DNA from: an uncultured Sutterella sp.
GTDB lineage: Bacteria > Pseudomonadota > Gammaproteobacteria > Burkholderiales > Burkholderiaceae_F
Direction: 5' to 3'
NCBI GenBank assembly: GCA_934255515.1
Contig: CAKQON010000002.1
Coordinates: forward strand, 18,571-82,570
Length of the DNA: 64,000 nucleotides
The position numbers were made by a program, and so were the translations under genes. Below, piece by piece: positions 22,688 to 30,243 of the stretch (positions are counted from its first letter, which is position 1; each line of letters starts with the position of its first letter). Below the pieces are notes generated by a model. It did not search any database. It saw only the letters and a list, made by a program, of their open reading frames with translations, and was not told the DNA's origin.

Positions 22688-23398
22688 TTATTTGCGCTCG
22701 AGCGGCACTTCCCGGGGCTCTTCCATGGGCGGCTTCTCTTTCGGGAAGAGCCGGTTCAGTCCCTGATCGATCGCCCTGGCAAAGAGGCCGATCAAAACGG
22801 CGGAAGCGAGCGTCCCCTCGCGGATCGCATGAATTTCGCCGAGAAAAACGAGACCCATGAGAGCGGCAAGCCCCGTTAGCGCAAGGTCGTTCGCGATCTT
22901 CATCGTGCCGAAGGATTTGCGTGCGAGCGCGGCCGCCGCAATGACGAAGCCTTCGCCCGGCTGCACGAGCGTTTTCGAGCGGATCTGCATCACGGTGCCG
23001 AGCGCGAGGATGACGTTCCCGACGACGCTCATGAGGGCGCCCGTCCACCAGCCGGTTGGCGTGAGGGAGGAAAGAAGGAGCATCGATAGGTCGATGAAGG
23101 CGCCGAAGAGAAAGCCGATCGGGATCTGGAGGAGATTCAACGGCGAATAGCGCTTCCGCAGAAGGGCAATCTGCCCGGCAACGTACGCAAAGTTGAGAAT
23201 GACGACGCAGGTGCCGAAGGTGAGTCCTGTGATGGCCGCACCCGTGTAGGGGACGGTGCTGATGGGCGTGGTTCCGAGGCCTGCAAGCGTTGTGAGCGCA
23301 ATCCCGAGGGAGGCGAGAAACATCCCGGCGAGAAGCAGAAGAATGCGAAGAAGTAGGTGCGTGAATCGCCGGCGGGAGCTCGAGTGCGAAAGCGTCAT
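22688..23398 (-). CDS. YczE/YitT-like integral membrane protein
   Basis: The 236-residue protein has five to six hydrophobic segments and the YczE/YyaS pattern: LLLLAGMFLASLGIALTTLAGLGTTPIST, VILNFAYVAGQIALLRKRY, LLQIPIGFLFGAFIDLSMLL and KTLVQPGEGFVIAAAALARK. Proteins of this group have no settled function; some act in transport or secondary metabolism. It is a single gene, facing the MetQ-like gene and downstream of the porin's terminator. Confidence 0.72.
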   Translation of the reverse strand: MTLSHSSSRRRFTHLLLRILLLLAGMFLASLGIALTTLAGLGTTPISTVPYTGAAITGLTFGTCVVILNFAYVAGQIALLRKRYSPLNLLQIPIGFLFGAFIDLSMLLLSSLTPTGWWTGALMSVVGNVILALGTVMQIRSKTLVQPGEGFVIAAAALARKSFGTMKIANDLALTGLAALMGLVFLGEIHAIREGTLASAVLIGLFARAIDQGLNRLFPKEKPPMEEPREVPLERK

Positions 23399-23430
23399 TC
23401 CTGAATGATCTGTCGGTGAAAGTCAAAAGA

Positions 23431-23463
23431 AAAAAATGGAAGCTTCTTTGCGGGAAGCTTCCA
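23431..23463 (-). terminator. Terminator after porin gene
   Basis: A perfect 10-bp stem TGGAAGCTTC/GAAGCTTCCA is followed on the minus strand by TTTTTTTC. It ends the reductase-cytochrome-porin strand before the YczE-like gene. Confidence 0.88.
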
Positions 23464-23561
23464 AAAGAGAAAGGTGAGAGAAGACTCATGCAGTCCGGGA
23501 AGAGAAAAGAGGAGATCCAGGTTCTCTTTTTCTCTCCCGGAGAATCAGGCTTTAAGCGCAA

Positions 23562-24716
23562 TCAGAAGCGATGCACCATGCCGGCCGTGAGTTCGTAGCC
23601 CCACGGGGTGGCGTCGGTCTTCGAGGCATTCACCTCAACTTTTTCCTGAGACCAGCCGCCCATCACGTAGACGGCAGTGCGCTTTGAGAGGTTGTAGTCG
23701 TAGCCGACCGCAGCCATCGTGCGCTTGAAGTCAACGTCCTTTTCGTTATGCATGTCGCGGTGGCCGGCCATAGCCTTCGCCACGCCGCCCATGAAGGGAA
23801 CATGGACGCCGAGATTGAAGCCGTAGCCCGTGACGAAGCCGTACTGAGCTTGGGTTCCGAGAGCGCTGAGGCCGGCGGACACGACGCCCGCACGCTGTGC
23901 GTAGCTGAGTTCCTGGTCTTCGAAATACTGGCCGAAGGCGAGGAGCTTCACGCCGCCGTCGAAGGCATAGTTGCCGCCGAGGGTGACGGTGACGCCTGCG
24001 TCGTCATGGGCGCGGGCGGCTGTCCTGCCGTTGCCGTACATCGTCGTGTCGGCGACGAGCACCGCTTCAACCGGGCCCTGCTGGAAGCGCACCGCGGCGG
24101 ACGCGTAGCGGTCGGAATCCGCCATGCCTTCGCGGTTCGTGGTATCCGTCTTCGAGTCGTTCTTGAAGGAATACATCGCGTAGCCGGTGAAGCCGGAGAA
24201 GGTCGGCGTGCGGTAGGAGATGGCGTTGTCGACGCGCGTCCACATCGAAGCCGTTACGGCGCCCGAGCCGAAGGCCTGGGTGTAGTTCGCAAAGAGCGGG
24301 TCGATGGCGCGGAAGAGGCCGTTCGCACCCAGAACGCTCCCGAAGATCGGGAGGCGGCCGACGGCGAGAGCGCCGAAGCCGCCCGAGAGGGTGAGCGAGG
24401 CTTCACGGCCGAAGAGGCGGCCGTTCTGCTCCATGTTGCCCGTATCGGACTCAAAGCCCGATTCGAGGATGAAGCCCACCTTCATGCCGTTTCCGAGGTC
24501 TTCGCTGCCGCGAATGCCCCAGCGGGAGCCGAATTCCTGGCCCGTGGTCATTTTGAAGGTGTCGGCGGCGTCGCGGCCGGCGGCATCAGGGTCGGCGTGA
24601 ACGAAGGAAAGGCCGGTATCGAGGACGCCGTAGACCAGGGCGTCGGCAGCAGAGGCGTTCATGGAGGCGCCGGCAAAGAGCCCGGCGACGGCGAGCGCTG
24701 AAAGAGACTTTTTCAT
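23562..24716 (-). CDS. Betaproteobacterial general porin
   Basis: The 384-residue protein forms a trimeric 16-strand outer-membrane channel. It begins with the signal peptide MKKSLSALAVAGLFAGASMNASA and continues VYGVLDTGLSFVHAD, as Burkholderiales OmpC-like porins do. The next motif is SRWGIRGSEDLGNGMKVGFILESGF, followed by REASLTLSGGFGALAVGRLP and repeated barrel strands. It ends GYELTAGMVHRF, with the terminal phenylalanine recognised by the Bam complex. It lies 45 nt after the tetrahaem cytochrome gene on the same strand, so it may share the reductase transcript. That would fit uptake of the reductase's substrate, though I cannot tell which. Confidence 0.92.
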   Translation of the reverse strand: MKKSLSALAVAGLFAGASMNASAADALVYGVLDTGLSFVHADPDAAGRDAADTFKMTTGQEFGSRWGIRGSEDLGNGMKVGFILESGFESDTGNMEQNGRLFGREASLTLSGGFGALAVGRLPIFGSVLGANGLFRAIDPLFANYTQAFGSGAVTASMWTRVDNAISYRTPTFSGFTGYAMYSFKNDSKTDTTNREGMADSDRYASAAVRFQQGPVEAVLVADTTMYGNGRTAARAHDDAGVTVTLGGNYAFDGGVKLLAFGQYFEDQELSYAQRAGVVSAGLSALGTQAQYGFVTGYGFNLGVHVPFMGGVAKAMAGHRDMHNEKDVDFKRTMAAVGYDYNLSKRTAVYVMGGWSQEKVEVNASKTDATPWGYELTAGMVHRF

Positions 24717-24761
24717 GATGGATTTCCAGAAATGAGGTGCTTCAAACTGCCCTGGAGGCCC

Positions 24762-25097
24762 TTAGTGCTTCACCTTGAAGTCGAACTTGTGGCACTGAGC
24801 GCAGTAGTTTTCCTCCGGCTCGTGCTGCAGGTGGCAGAGCGTGCAGTCGCCGTTGTGGGGCGCCTTATGCGGATTCGGATTGAGGCGGGAATTGGTCTTT
24901 TCCGCAATCTGATCGCGGTTGTGGCACTTGAGGCACGTGTTTTCGTCCGGCGTTTCCGGATTCTTCATGTCCGGGCCGTGGCAGCTGGCGCATTCAAGGC
25001 CGCGGGCGACATGGCGGTCGGCGCCGAAGTCGGCGGCAGAGGCGGTCGTGCCGAAGATGAGGCAGGCGCTCGCGAGGATGAGGGCGAGGCGATTCAT
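24762..25097 (-). CDS. Periplasmic tetrahaem cytochrome c
   Basis: The 111-residue protein has a signal peptide (LALILASACLIFGTTASA) and exactly four haem-binding motifs: CASCH, CLKCH, CTLCH and CAQCH. Extra histidines (DRHVARG, NPHKAPH) can serve as second ligands. This is the small cytochrome that in flavocytochrome-c systems feeds electrons to a fumarate-reductase-like flavoprotein, encoded just upstream here. Its Shine-Dalgarno region reads GGAGACCCC (25112-25104), 11 nt before the ATG. The GACCCC part is complementary to the loops of the three candidate Fur-controlled RNAs, and repressing a haem-rich protein under iron shortage would make sense. Confidence 0.93.
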   Translation of the reverse strand: MNRLALILASACLIFGTTASAADFGADRHVARGLECASCHGPDMKNPETPDENTCLKCHNRDQIAEKTNSRLNPNPHKAPHNGDCTLCHLQHEPEENYCAQCHKFDFKVKH

Positions 25098-25205
25098 TTT
25101 TATGGGGTCTCCGAGGGTTGGTCAGAACCTTTCGCCTGAAGCGGGCTTTGTCGGGAGGATCAGGCGCCGCTTCGGCGAAAGGAGGAGAAAAGGCTTCTAT
25201 GAGAA

Positions 25206-26738
25206 TCAGCAGCCCTTGAACTTCATCGCCGTGCGGGCGGCGACGCGGCCGAAGATCATGCAGTCGGCAACGGCGACGGTGCCCAGGCGCACCATGCCGT
25301 GGACGCCGCCTGTGACTTCGCCCGCAGCGTAGAGGCCGTTGATGACCTTGCCGCGGACCGAGAGGACCTGAGCGTTGTCGTTGATCTCAAGACCGCCCAT
25401 GCAGTGGTGGACGCGCGGCCAGAGGCGGACGGCGAGGAAGGGACCGTCGGTGTTGGGCTTGCCGTCGTCGAAGAACATGCAGTCGAAGTCCGGATCCTTT
25501 TTGGCGGTCATGTAGCCGTTGAAGGTGTCGTTCGTCTTCTTGAGCTCTTCGTACGGGATCTTGAGGTCGTCGGCCATGGCCTTGAGCGTCGGGTATTCCT
25601 TGACGACGCCAGTCTTTCTCGCGCGCTCATAGATCTCAGGCGTCATGTTCTTGCCGATGATGACGTTCTTCGCGTTCTCAAGCGACGTATAGATGACGCA
25701 GGGGTGGCCGATCGCGACGATGGCGTCGGCGCGGACCTTGCGGTTGCCGGTTTCCTTGATGAAGCGCTTGCCGGTGGCCGGATCGATCATCGGGCCGTAG
25801 CCGACGCAGGATTCGACGAATAGCGGCGCAACGCCGAAGCCCTGTTCGTCGGGCGAGGTCCAGGGGCCGAGCTGAATCCAGTCCATCTGAATCGTGTTGG
25901 CGCCGATTTCCTGCGCTTCCTGAATCATTTCGCCCGTGGCGCCCGGATGGTTCGTGGAGGTGAACTCAGCCGTGAGGCGCGGGTCGTGCGAGGTGCGCAT
26001 CTGAACGTTCTGAGCGAAGCCGCCCGAGGCGAGAAGGACGCCCTTCGTTGCGCGGATGTAGACGGTCTTGCCGGAATTTTCGCGGCCGAAGCGGTAGCCG
26101 GTGCGGGCCTTGACGCCGAGGACGCAGTGCTGGTCGTTGACGATGAGTTCGTCGACCACGCAGCGAAGACGCGGCGTGACGCCTTCTTCCTTCAGCTTCG
26201 CAAGCATCGGGTTGATGAAGCCCGAGCCCGAGTTGTTTTCGACGGCGTGCGAACGATGCACGGAGTGGCCGCCGTGGAAGGTGACGGCCTTGAACTTGAC
26301 GCCGATCTTGTCGCGGAGCCAGTAGAAGTTCTCAACCGATTCGTCCGCGATGCGGCGGGCAAGGGCCGGGTGAGCGAGACCGCCGCCAGCCTTGATGATG
26401 TCGGCGTAGAGGAGGTCGGCCGAATCCTTGATGCCGGCCTTTTCCTGCATGTCGGTGCCGGCAGCTGCAACAGCGCCGCCGTTGATGATGGAGTTGCCGC
26501 CCGGAACCGGCATCTTGTCGACGACGAGGATCTGGTCGGCAGGCATGCCGAGCTGGCGGGCTTCAAGCGCGGCGGCGAGGCCGGCAAAACCCGTGCCGAC
26601 GATCACGAATTCCTTCGTTTCGTTCCAGGTGATGTTCTTCGCTTCCTCGGCGGAAACGGTCTTCACGAACGAGAAGGAACCGACGGCGGCGGCCGTGGCG
26701 GCGCCGAAGAGCTTGCGGCGGGAAATATCAGCGGACAT
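25206..26738 (-). CDS. Tat-exported FAD-dependent fumarate-reductase-like flavoprotein
   Basis: The 510-residue protein has a twin-arginine signal (ISRRKLFGAATAAAVGSFSF). The FAD-binding domain follows (FVIVGTGFAGLAAALEARQLG, VDKMPVPGGNSIINGG), then substrate-domain motifs DSADLLYADIIKAGG and HGGHSVHRSHAVE. The C-terminal flavocytochrome signature is HCMGGLEINDNAQVL and GLYAAGEVTGGVHGM. Relatives reduce fumarate, urocanate, methacrylate or cinnamates as electron acceptors in the periplasm. The cytochrome subunit is a separate gene downstream. The ATG at 26738 follows AAAGGAG. Such enzymes are numerous in Sutterellaceae; I cannot name the substrate. Confidence 0.9.
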   Translation of the reverse strand: MSADISRRKLFGAATAAAVGSFSFVKTVSAEEAKNITWNETKEFVIVGTGFAGLAAALEARQLGMPADQILVVDKMPVPGGNSIINGGAVAAAGTDMQEKAGIKDSADLLYADIIKAGGGLAHPALARRIADESVENFYWLRDKIGVKFKAVTFHGGHSVHRSHAVENNSGSGFINPMLAKLKEEGVTPRLRCVVDELIVNDQHCVLGVKARTGYRFGRENSGKTVYIRATKGVLLASGGFAQNVQMRTSHDPRLTAEFTSTNHPGATGEMIQEAQEIGANTIQMDWIQLGPWTSPDEQGFGVAPLFVESCVGYGPMIDPATGKRFIKETGNRKVRADAIVAIGHPCVIYTSLENAKNVIIGKNMTPEIYERARKTGVVKEYPTLKAMADDLKIPYEELKKTNDTFNGYMTAKKDPDFDCMFFDDGKPNTDGPFLAVRLWPRVHHCMGGLEINDNAQVLSVRGKVINGLYAAGEVTGGVHGMVRLGTVAVADCMIFGRVAARTAMKFKGC

Positions 26739-26964
26739 TTTCTTTTCTCCTTTTTGAAATGCGTGCAGGGGATTGAGGAGCCGGGAGGCGCTCGGAGGAG
26801 CTCTGGCGCTCCTCCAGGCTCGCGTCTCATACCTAGGCACAGCGGAAAGGTTAAAGAACGTCCCGGTGGAGATAAACCTAAATGCTTAGGTGTAAACTGT
26901 CAGTGTTAACCCTTGGCTTTTGTCCCTTTCTTGGTCATCTCTTCTCTCCCGATGGAGTTCCTCC
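26739..26964. other. Divergent control region with palindrome
   Basis: This spacer separates the reductase gene (minus) from the Crp-like regulator (plus). It contains the perfect palindrome ACCTAA-ATGC-TTAGGT (26876-26891), a likely operator, and the related six-base palindrome CCTAGG at about 26832. Confidence 0.5.
26876..26891. promoter_or_regulatory. Candidate operator ACCTAA-N4-TTAGGT
   Basis: Six-base arms repeat perfectly around a four-base centre, a size that suits a dimeric regulator of the Crp type. It lies between the reductase operon and the divergent regulator gene. Confidence 0.45.
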
Positions 26965-27831
26965 ATGCGCCGCTTTTCCCCGCAGTGGTTTGATGCGCTC
27001 CGCACGAAGCGCTTCAGCCGCGAGTGGCCGGGCGTTTCCGGTCCCGCCGCCCCCGTGATGCCCTGGGTGACGCCGCCGCTCCATCCCTACATCCGGAATC
27101 TCTTCAGCACGCGGGGCGTCGTGCGCGAATTCGGCCCCGGCGAGTGGCTTTTCCCTCGCGTGCAGGTGAGAAGCTTCATGTACGTGGAGGATGGGCTCAC
27201 GGGGAGGATTCTTGCGTCGCTCGACGGCCAGCCTGGCGCAGGCGCAATGGCGCTCTCGCCCCCGATGCGCAATGCCTCGGGGAACCTCAACTGGGTGACC
27301 GGACGCGCGGCGATCGGCCGCTACCAGGCGCTCTCGCACGTGCGCGTGCGGGAAATCCGCCACAGCGAAATGCATGACATCCTGAAGCCCTGGGTCAATC
27401 AGGACATCTTTCTCCTTGTCATGGGACAGGCTGAACTCATCAATCTTTCGGACAGAATGGGCTTCGCCGTCCTTGCGCTCCTTCCCGCCATAGAGCGCCT
27501 CAAGGCCCTTTTTCTCTGCTGGTCGCTCTTTTACGGTCATATCCACGAAGAGAACGGGCGGCGCTATGTTCGCTTTCCCGTGCCCGGCCGGAAAGCCCAT
27601 ATTGCTCAGGTCATCCGCACGTCGCTCGTGACGCTCGACAGCCTCCTCGCGGAACTGCGCGCGGGAGCCGGGTACGAGCGCGAAGGCGACTTCTGCCGGC
27701 TCGAGGCTTCCGCGCTTCAGAGCGTGCACGACTGGATGCATCATGCGGACGGCGAAGGCGCCTACATTGCGCGCCCCAAGCGGGTCGAGGACATGCTCTT
27801 TGCCGCGGAAGAGGAAGACGGGCTCGAATAG
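26965..27831 (+). CDS. Crp/Fnr-like regulator
   Basis: The 288-residue protein has an N-terminal stretch that fits a cyclic-nucleotide-binding-like jelly roll: IRNLFSTRGVVREFGPGEWLF, SFMYVEDGLTGRI, LNWVTGRAAIGRYQALSHVRV. A helical middle follows (RMGFAVLALLPAIERLKALFLCWS), and the C-terminal third may hold a winged helix (SLVTLDSLLAELRAGAGY, FCRLEASALQSVHDW). I do not see a textbook Crp recognition helix, so the call rests on layout and context. Genes of this kind sit divergently beside flavocytochrome reductase operons and probably control them. The ATG at 26965 follows GGAG. Confidence 0.6.
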   Translation: MRRFSPQWFDALRTKRFSREWPGVSGPAAPVMPWVTPPLHPYIRNLFSTRGVVREFGPGEWLFPRVQVRSFMYVEDGLTGRILASLDGQPGAGAMALSPPMRNASGNLNWVTGRAAIGRYQALSHVRVREIRHSEMHDILKPWVNQDIFLLVMGQAELINLSDRMGFAVLALLPAIERLKALFLCWSLFYGHIHEENGRRYVRFPVPGRKAHIAQVIRTSLVTLDSLLAELRAGAGYEREGDFCRLEASALQSVHDWMHHADGEGAYIARPKRVEDMLFAAEEEDGLE

Positions 27832-27860
27832 CGCACTCTTCCGCCCGAATGCGGAATGCG

Positions 27861-27899
27861 AAAAAAGCTCCGTACCCGGAAAGGGATCGGAGCTTTTTT
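27861..27899 (+). terminator. Terminator after Crp-like gene
   Basis: AAAAAAGCTCCG pairs with CGGAGCTTTTTT around a 15-nt loop. It can also work in the reverse direction. Confidence 0.9.
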
Positions 27900-28020
27900 G
27901 ATGTTTTCTCTAACCTTTCGAAGCCTCTCTGAAGCGACTCACCCGATTGAGAGTGTGAAGTGAGCCGTGGGCGAACCGCTTCGCGGGAAGTGAAAGGTAT
28001 TCTGAAGAGAAAAGCCGGGA

Positions 28021-29037
28021 TTAGTGCTTGGCGGAAACCGGAACGGTCTTTTCAGCACGCGAGAAGCGCTCGATGCGGTCGAAGAACGATTCCTTTTCGC
28101 CTTCCTCATGCCAGCCCTGGAAGACCGTGGCGACGACCGGACCCATGACATTGTGCCAGAGGGCGCCGAGCGCTGCCGGGAGAGCCGCCATCGGGGAAGC
28201 CGCAAAGTGCACCGTGGCGAGGGCTACCGCAAGGCCGGAATTCTGCATGCCGACCTCAAAGCAGAGGCACTTGCACTTGGCGAGATCCATGCCGGTGAAG
28301 CGGCCCGCCCAGTAGCCGAGGAGCATGCCGAGGGCATTCTGAACAGCAACGGCCGTGAAGACGAGGAGACCGACATTGAGGAGCTGGTTGCGGGTGGCGG
28401 CAACAACCGCGGCGGCAATCACGACGATGGCGGAAACCGACACGATCGGGAGCGCTGCCACAACGCCTTCAAGACGCTTGTCGCCGAGGACCTTGTGAAC
28501 GACGAGGCCGAGCGCGATCGGAAGCAGAATGATCTGAACGATCGAGAGGAACATCGCCATCGGGTCGATGTTGAGCCACTGGTTCGCAAAGACGTACATC
28601 AGGGCGGGCGTTGCAAGGGGCGCGAGAAGCGTCGTGCAGGACGTGACCGTCACGGAGAGCGCCACGTCGCCGCGGGCAAGGAACGTAACCACGTTCGACG
28701 CCGTACCGCCGGGGGCGCAGCCGAGAAGCATCAGGCCGACAGCAAGATCAGGCGGGAGCTCAAGGAGAAGGCAGAGCGCATAGGCCGAGAGCGGCATGAT
28801 CGTGTACTGGGCGACGACGCCGACAAACACGTCGCGCGGGCGGCGGAAGATTTCCCTGAAGTCGGATGTCGAGAGCGTGAGCCCCATGCCGAACATCACA
28901 ACGCCGAGCAGAACCGGAACGTACGGGCCGACGAGCTTGAAAAACTCAGGGAAAATGAACCCGAGTATTCCAAACGTAATCACCCACAGGGCAAACGTCT
29001 TGTTTACGAACTGGCTCACTTTCACTAGATATTTCAT
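28021..29037 (-). CDS. BASS-family transporter (bile acid:sodium symporter superfamily)
   Basis: The 338-residue membrane protein has ten hydrophobic segments and the BASS pattern: FVNKTFALWVITFGILGFIFPEFF, VLLGVVMFGMGLTLSTSDF, PLSAYALCLLLELPPDLAVGLMLLGCAPGGTASNVVTFLARGDVALSV (split here by its own glycine-rich sodium site, CAPGGTASN) and EVGMQNSGLAVALA. Homologues move bile acids, pantothenate precursors or other organic acids with sodium; the substrate cannot be told. The start is probably the ATG at 29037 (MKYLVK), though 29046 is possible. A truncated paralogue lies at 12411. Confidence 0.85.
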   Translation of the reverse strand: MKYLVKVSQFVNKTFALWVITFGILGFIFPEFFKLVGPYVPVLLGVVMFGMGLTLSTSDFREIFRRPRDVFVGVVAQYTIMPLSAYALCLLLELPPDLAVGLMLLGCAPGGTASNVVTFLARGDVALSVTVTSCTTLLAPLATPALMYVFANQWLNIDPMAMFLSIVQIILLPIALGLVVHKVLGDKRLEGVVAALPIVSVSAIVVIAAAVVAATRNQLLNVGLLVFTAVAVQNALGMLLGYWAGRFTGMDLAKCKCLCFEVGMQNSGLAVALATVHFAASPMAALPAALGALWHNVMGPVVATVFQGWHEEGEKESFFDRIERFSRAEKTVPVSAKH

Positions 29038-29418
29038 TTCAAGCATCGAGGCATGCGTTATTGGCGCATCCCCTTCCAAAAAGCTGTAAAGCTGAAAAGA
29101 AGCTTCATGGTCGTTCCGGCCCGGATGAAGGGCCGCCCATAAAAGTTGTTTACCGGCGGGAAAGCCGCCGGACTGCACCTGATGGAGTGAATCTCCTCAC
29201 CGGAGGTGAAGTGCGTGAAGGTAACTTTACTTCCGAAGCCGGTCTGCGGCGTGCGCTTTCGGTGCGTTTCGCACGCATTGCGGGCGCCAATGCACAAAAG
29301 GATGACGCGCTCCAAGCCCGCTCGGAGAATGCGCTTAAGATGTCCGGCTTAGGTAAAACGCCTCAGCCGGACAATCGGAAGCTTTTACCTCGTCTTTTTC
29401 CGGCTTTCGCCGGGCTCA
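29038..29418. other. Long leader of the BASS gene with hairpins
   Basis: This 380-bp stretch holds the leader of the BASS gene (minus strand). It includes a perfect hairpin CCGGCGG/CCGCCGG (29153-29171) and a CACCTCCGGTGAGG inverted repeat near 29197-29215. A further hairpin TGTCCGGC/GCCGGACA (29340-29374) lies just after the lipoprotein gene and may end its transcript. No gene or known riboswitch pattern is seen. Confidence 0.4.
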
Positions 29419-30129
29419 TCAGCGGGCCGCTTCAATGTCGAGGGTGTAGCCCTCGGGGGCATTCGTGATCGTGATGAGCGTGCGGCCCTGCGTGCGGGTG
29501 ATGACCGCGCGAAGGATGGGGGCCTGACTGCGGATGAGCGCACGGATTTCGGCGTCGCCCCGGTGCGAGACGATGAGGTCAAGTTCCGGCGGAATGCTTT
29601 TCTTCACGCTCTCAGCGGGCCAGAACGCAAAGGCAAAGTCGCGGATGAAGCGGTCCGCCTTCACTTCCGCCGGAAGCCGCGGGCTCCTCGATTCCTCAAC
29701 GCCTTCTTTATTCCAGGTGATGGCCCAGACATTCATTCCCATGGCCGTGAAGACGGCGCGCAGAAGTCCGGGGTCGGAAACGACGAGGGCGCGGAGAACC
29801 GGTATTGACTTCGGGGCCCCCGAACGGAGCGCCTTTTCGTGAAAGCGGATGCGGATCTGCTGATCGAGCGTGAGCTTCGGGGCGTCGGCGATGGAAGGCA
29901 TGAAGACGGGTGCGAGCGCGCCGTCGTCGACCGGTGAATGAGGAAGCGCTTCCGTTTTTCCGTCGGGCTTCGCGGGCTTCTTCTTCGCTCCCGCGGGGCG
30001 CTTCTTCTGAGGCGGCTGAGCGGGCTTCTCACCTTCCTCGCTTTCCCTTCTCAGCACGGAGCAGCCGGAGAGGGTGAGCGCGAGAAGGAGCGCGGCAAGT
30101 GAGCGGCGGGCTATGAGAGGGGATTGCAT
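29419..30129 (-). CDS. Outer-membrane-type lipoprotein, DUF3261-like
   Basis: The 236-residue protein has a lipoprotein signal: RRSLAALLLALTLSGC, with the lipobox LSGC at residues 20-23. A Lys/Pro/Ala-rich linker follows (residues 35-60), then a globular domain with LDQQIRIRFHEKAL, AMGMNVWAITWNKEGVEESR, RFIRDFAFAFWP and LITITNAPEGYTLDIEA. The layout and these motifs recall DUF3261 lipoproteins, which occur with MMPL exporters in aryl-polyene-like clusters. Here it follows the MMPL gene by 114 nt on the same strand, so the two probably work together in moving a lipid or similar molecule to the outer membrane. Confidence 0.65.
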   Translation of the reverse strand: MQSPLIARRSLAALLLALTLSGCSVLRRESEEGEKPAQPPQKKRPAGAKKKPAKPDGKTEALPHSPVDDGALAPVFMPSIADAPKLTLDQQIRIRFHEKALRSGAPKSIPVLRALVVSDPGLLRAVFTAMGMNVWAITWNKEGVEESRSPRLPAEVKADRFIRDFAFAFWPAESVKKSIPPELDLIVSHRGDAEIRALIRSQAPILRAVITRTQGRTLITITNAPEGYTLDIEAAR

Positions 30130-30243
30130 TGGAGGAAAGCCTTTCGAAGGGGAAAACAGCCGTCGGAGCCCGGGCTGAAAGCCGCGGCCCCGAAGGCATG
30201 AGCATAGCGGACATTGGCCGAAGTCAAGGCGTGAAGCTCTGAC

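Noticed and set aside
29100-29220. TPP or FMN riboswitch in the BASS leader
   Set aside because: The conserved TPP (CTGAGA, ACCTGATCTGG) and FMN core sequences are absent; only a partial CACCTGAT resemblance occurs.
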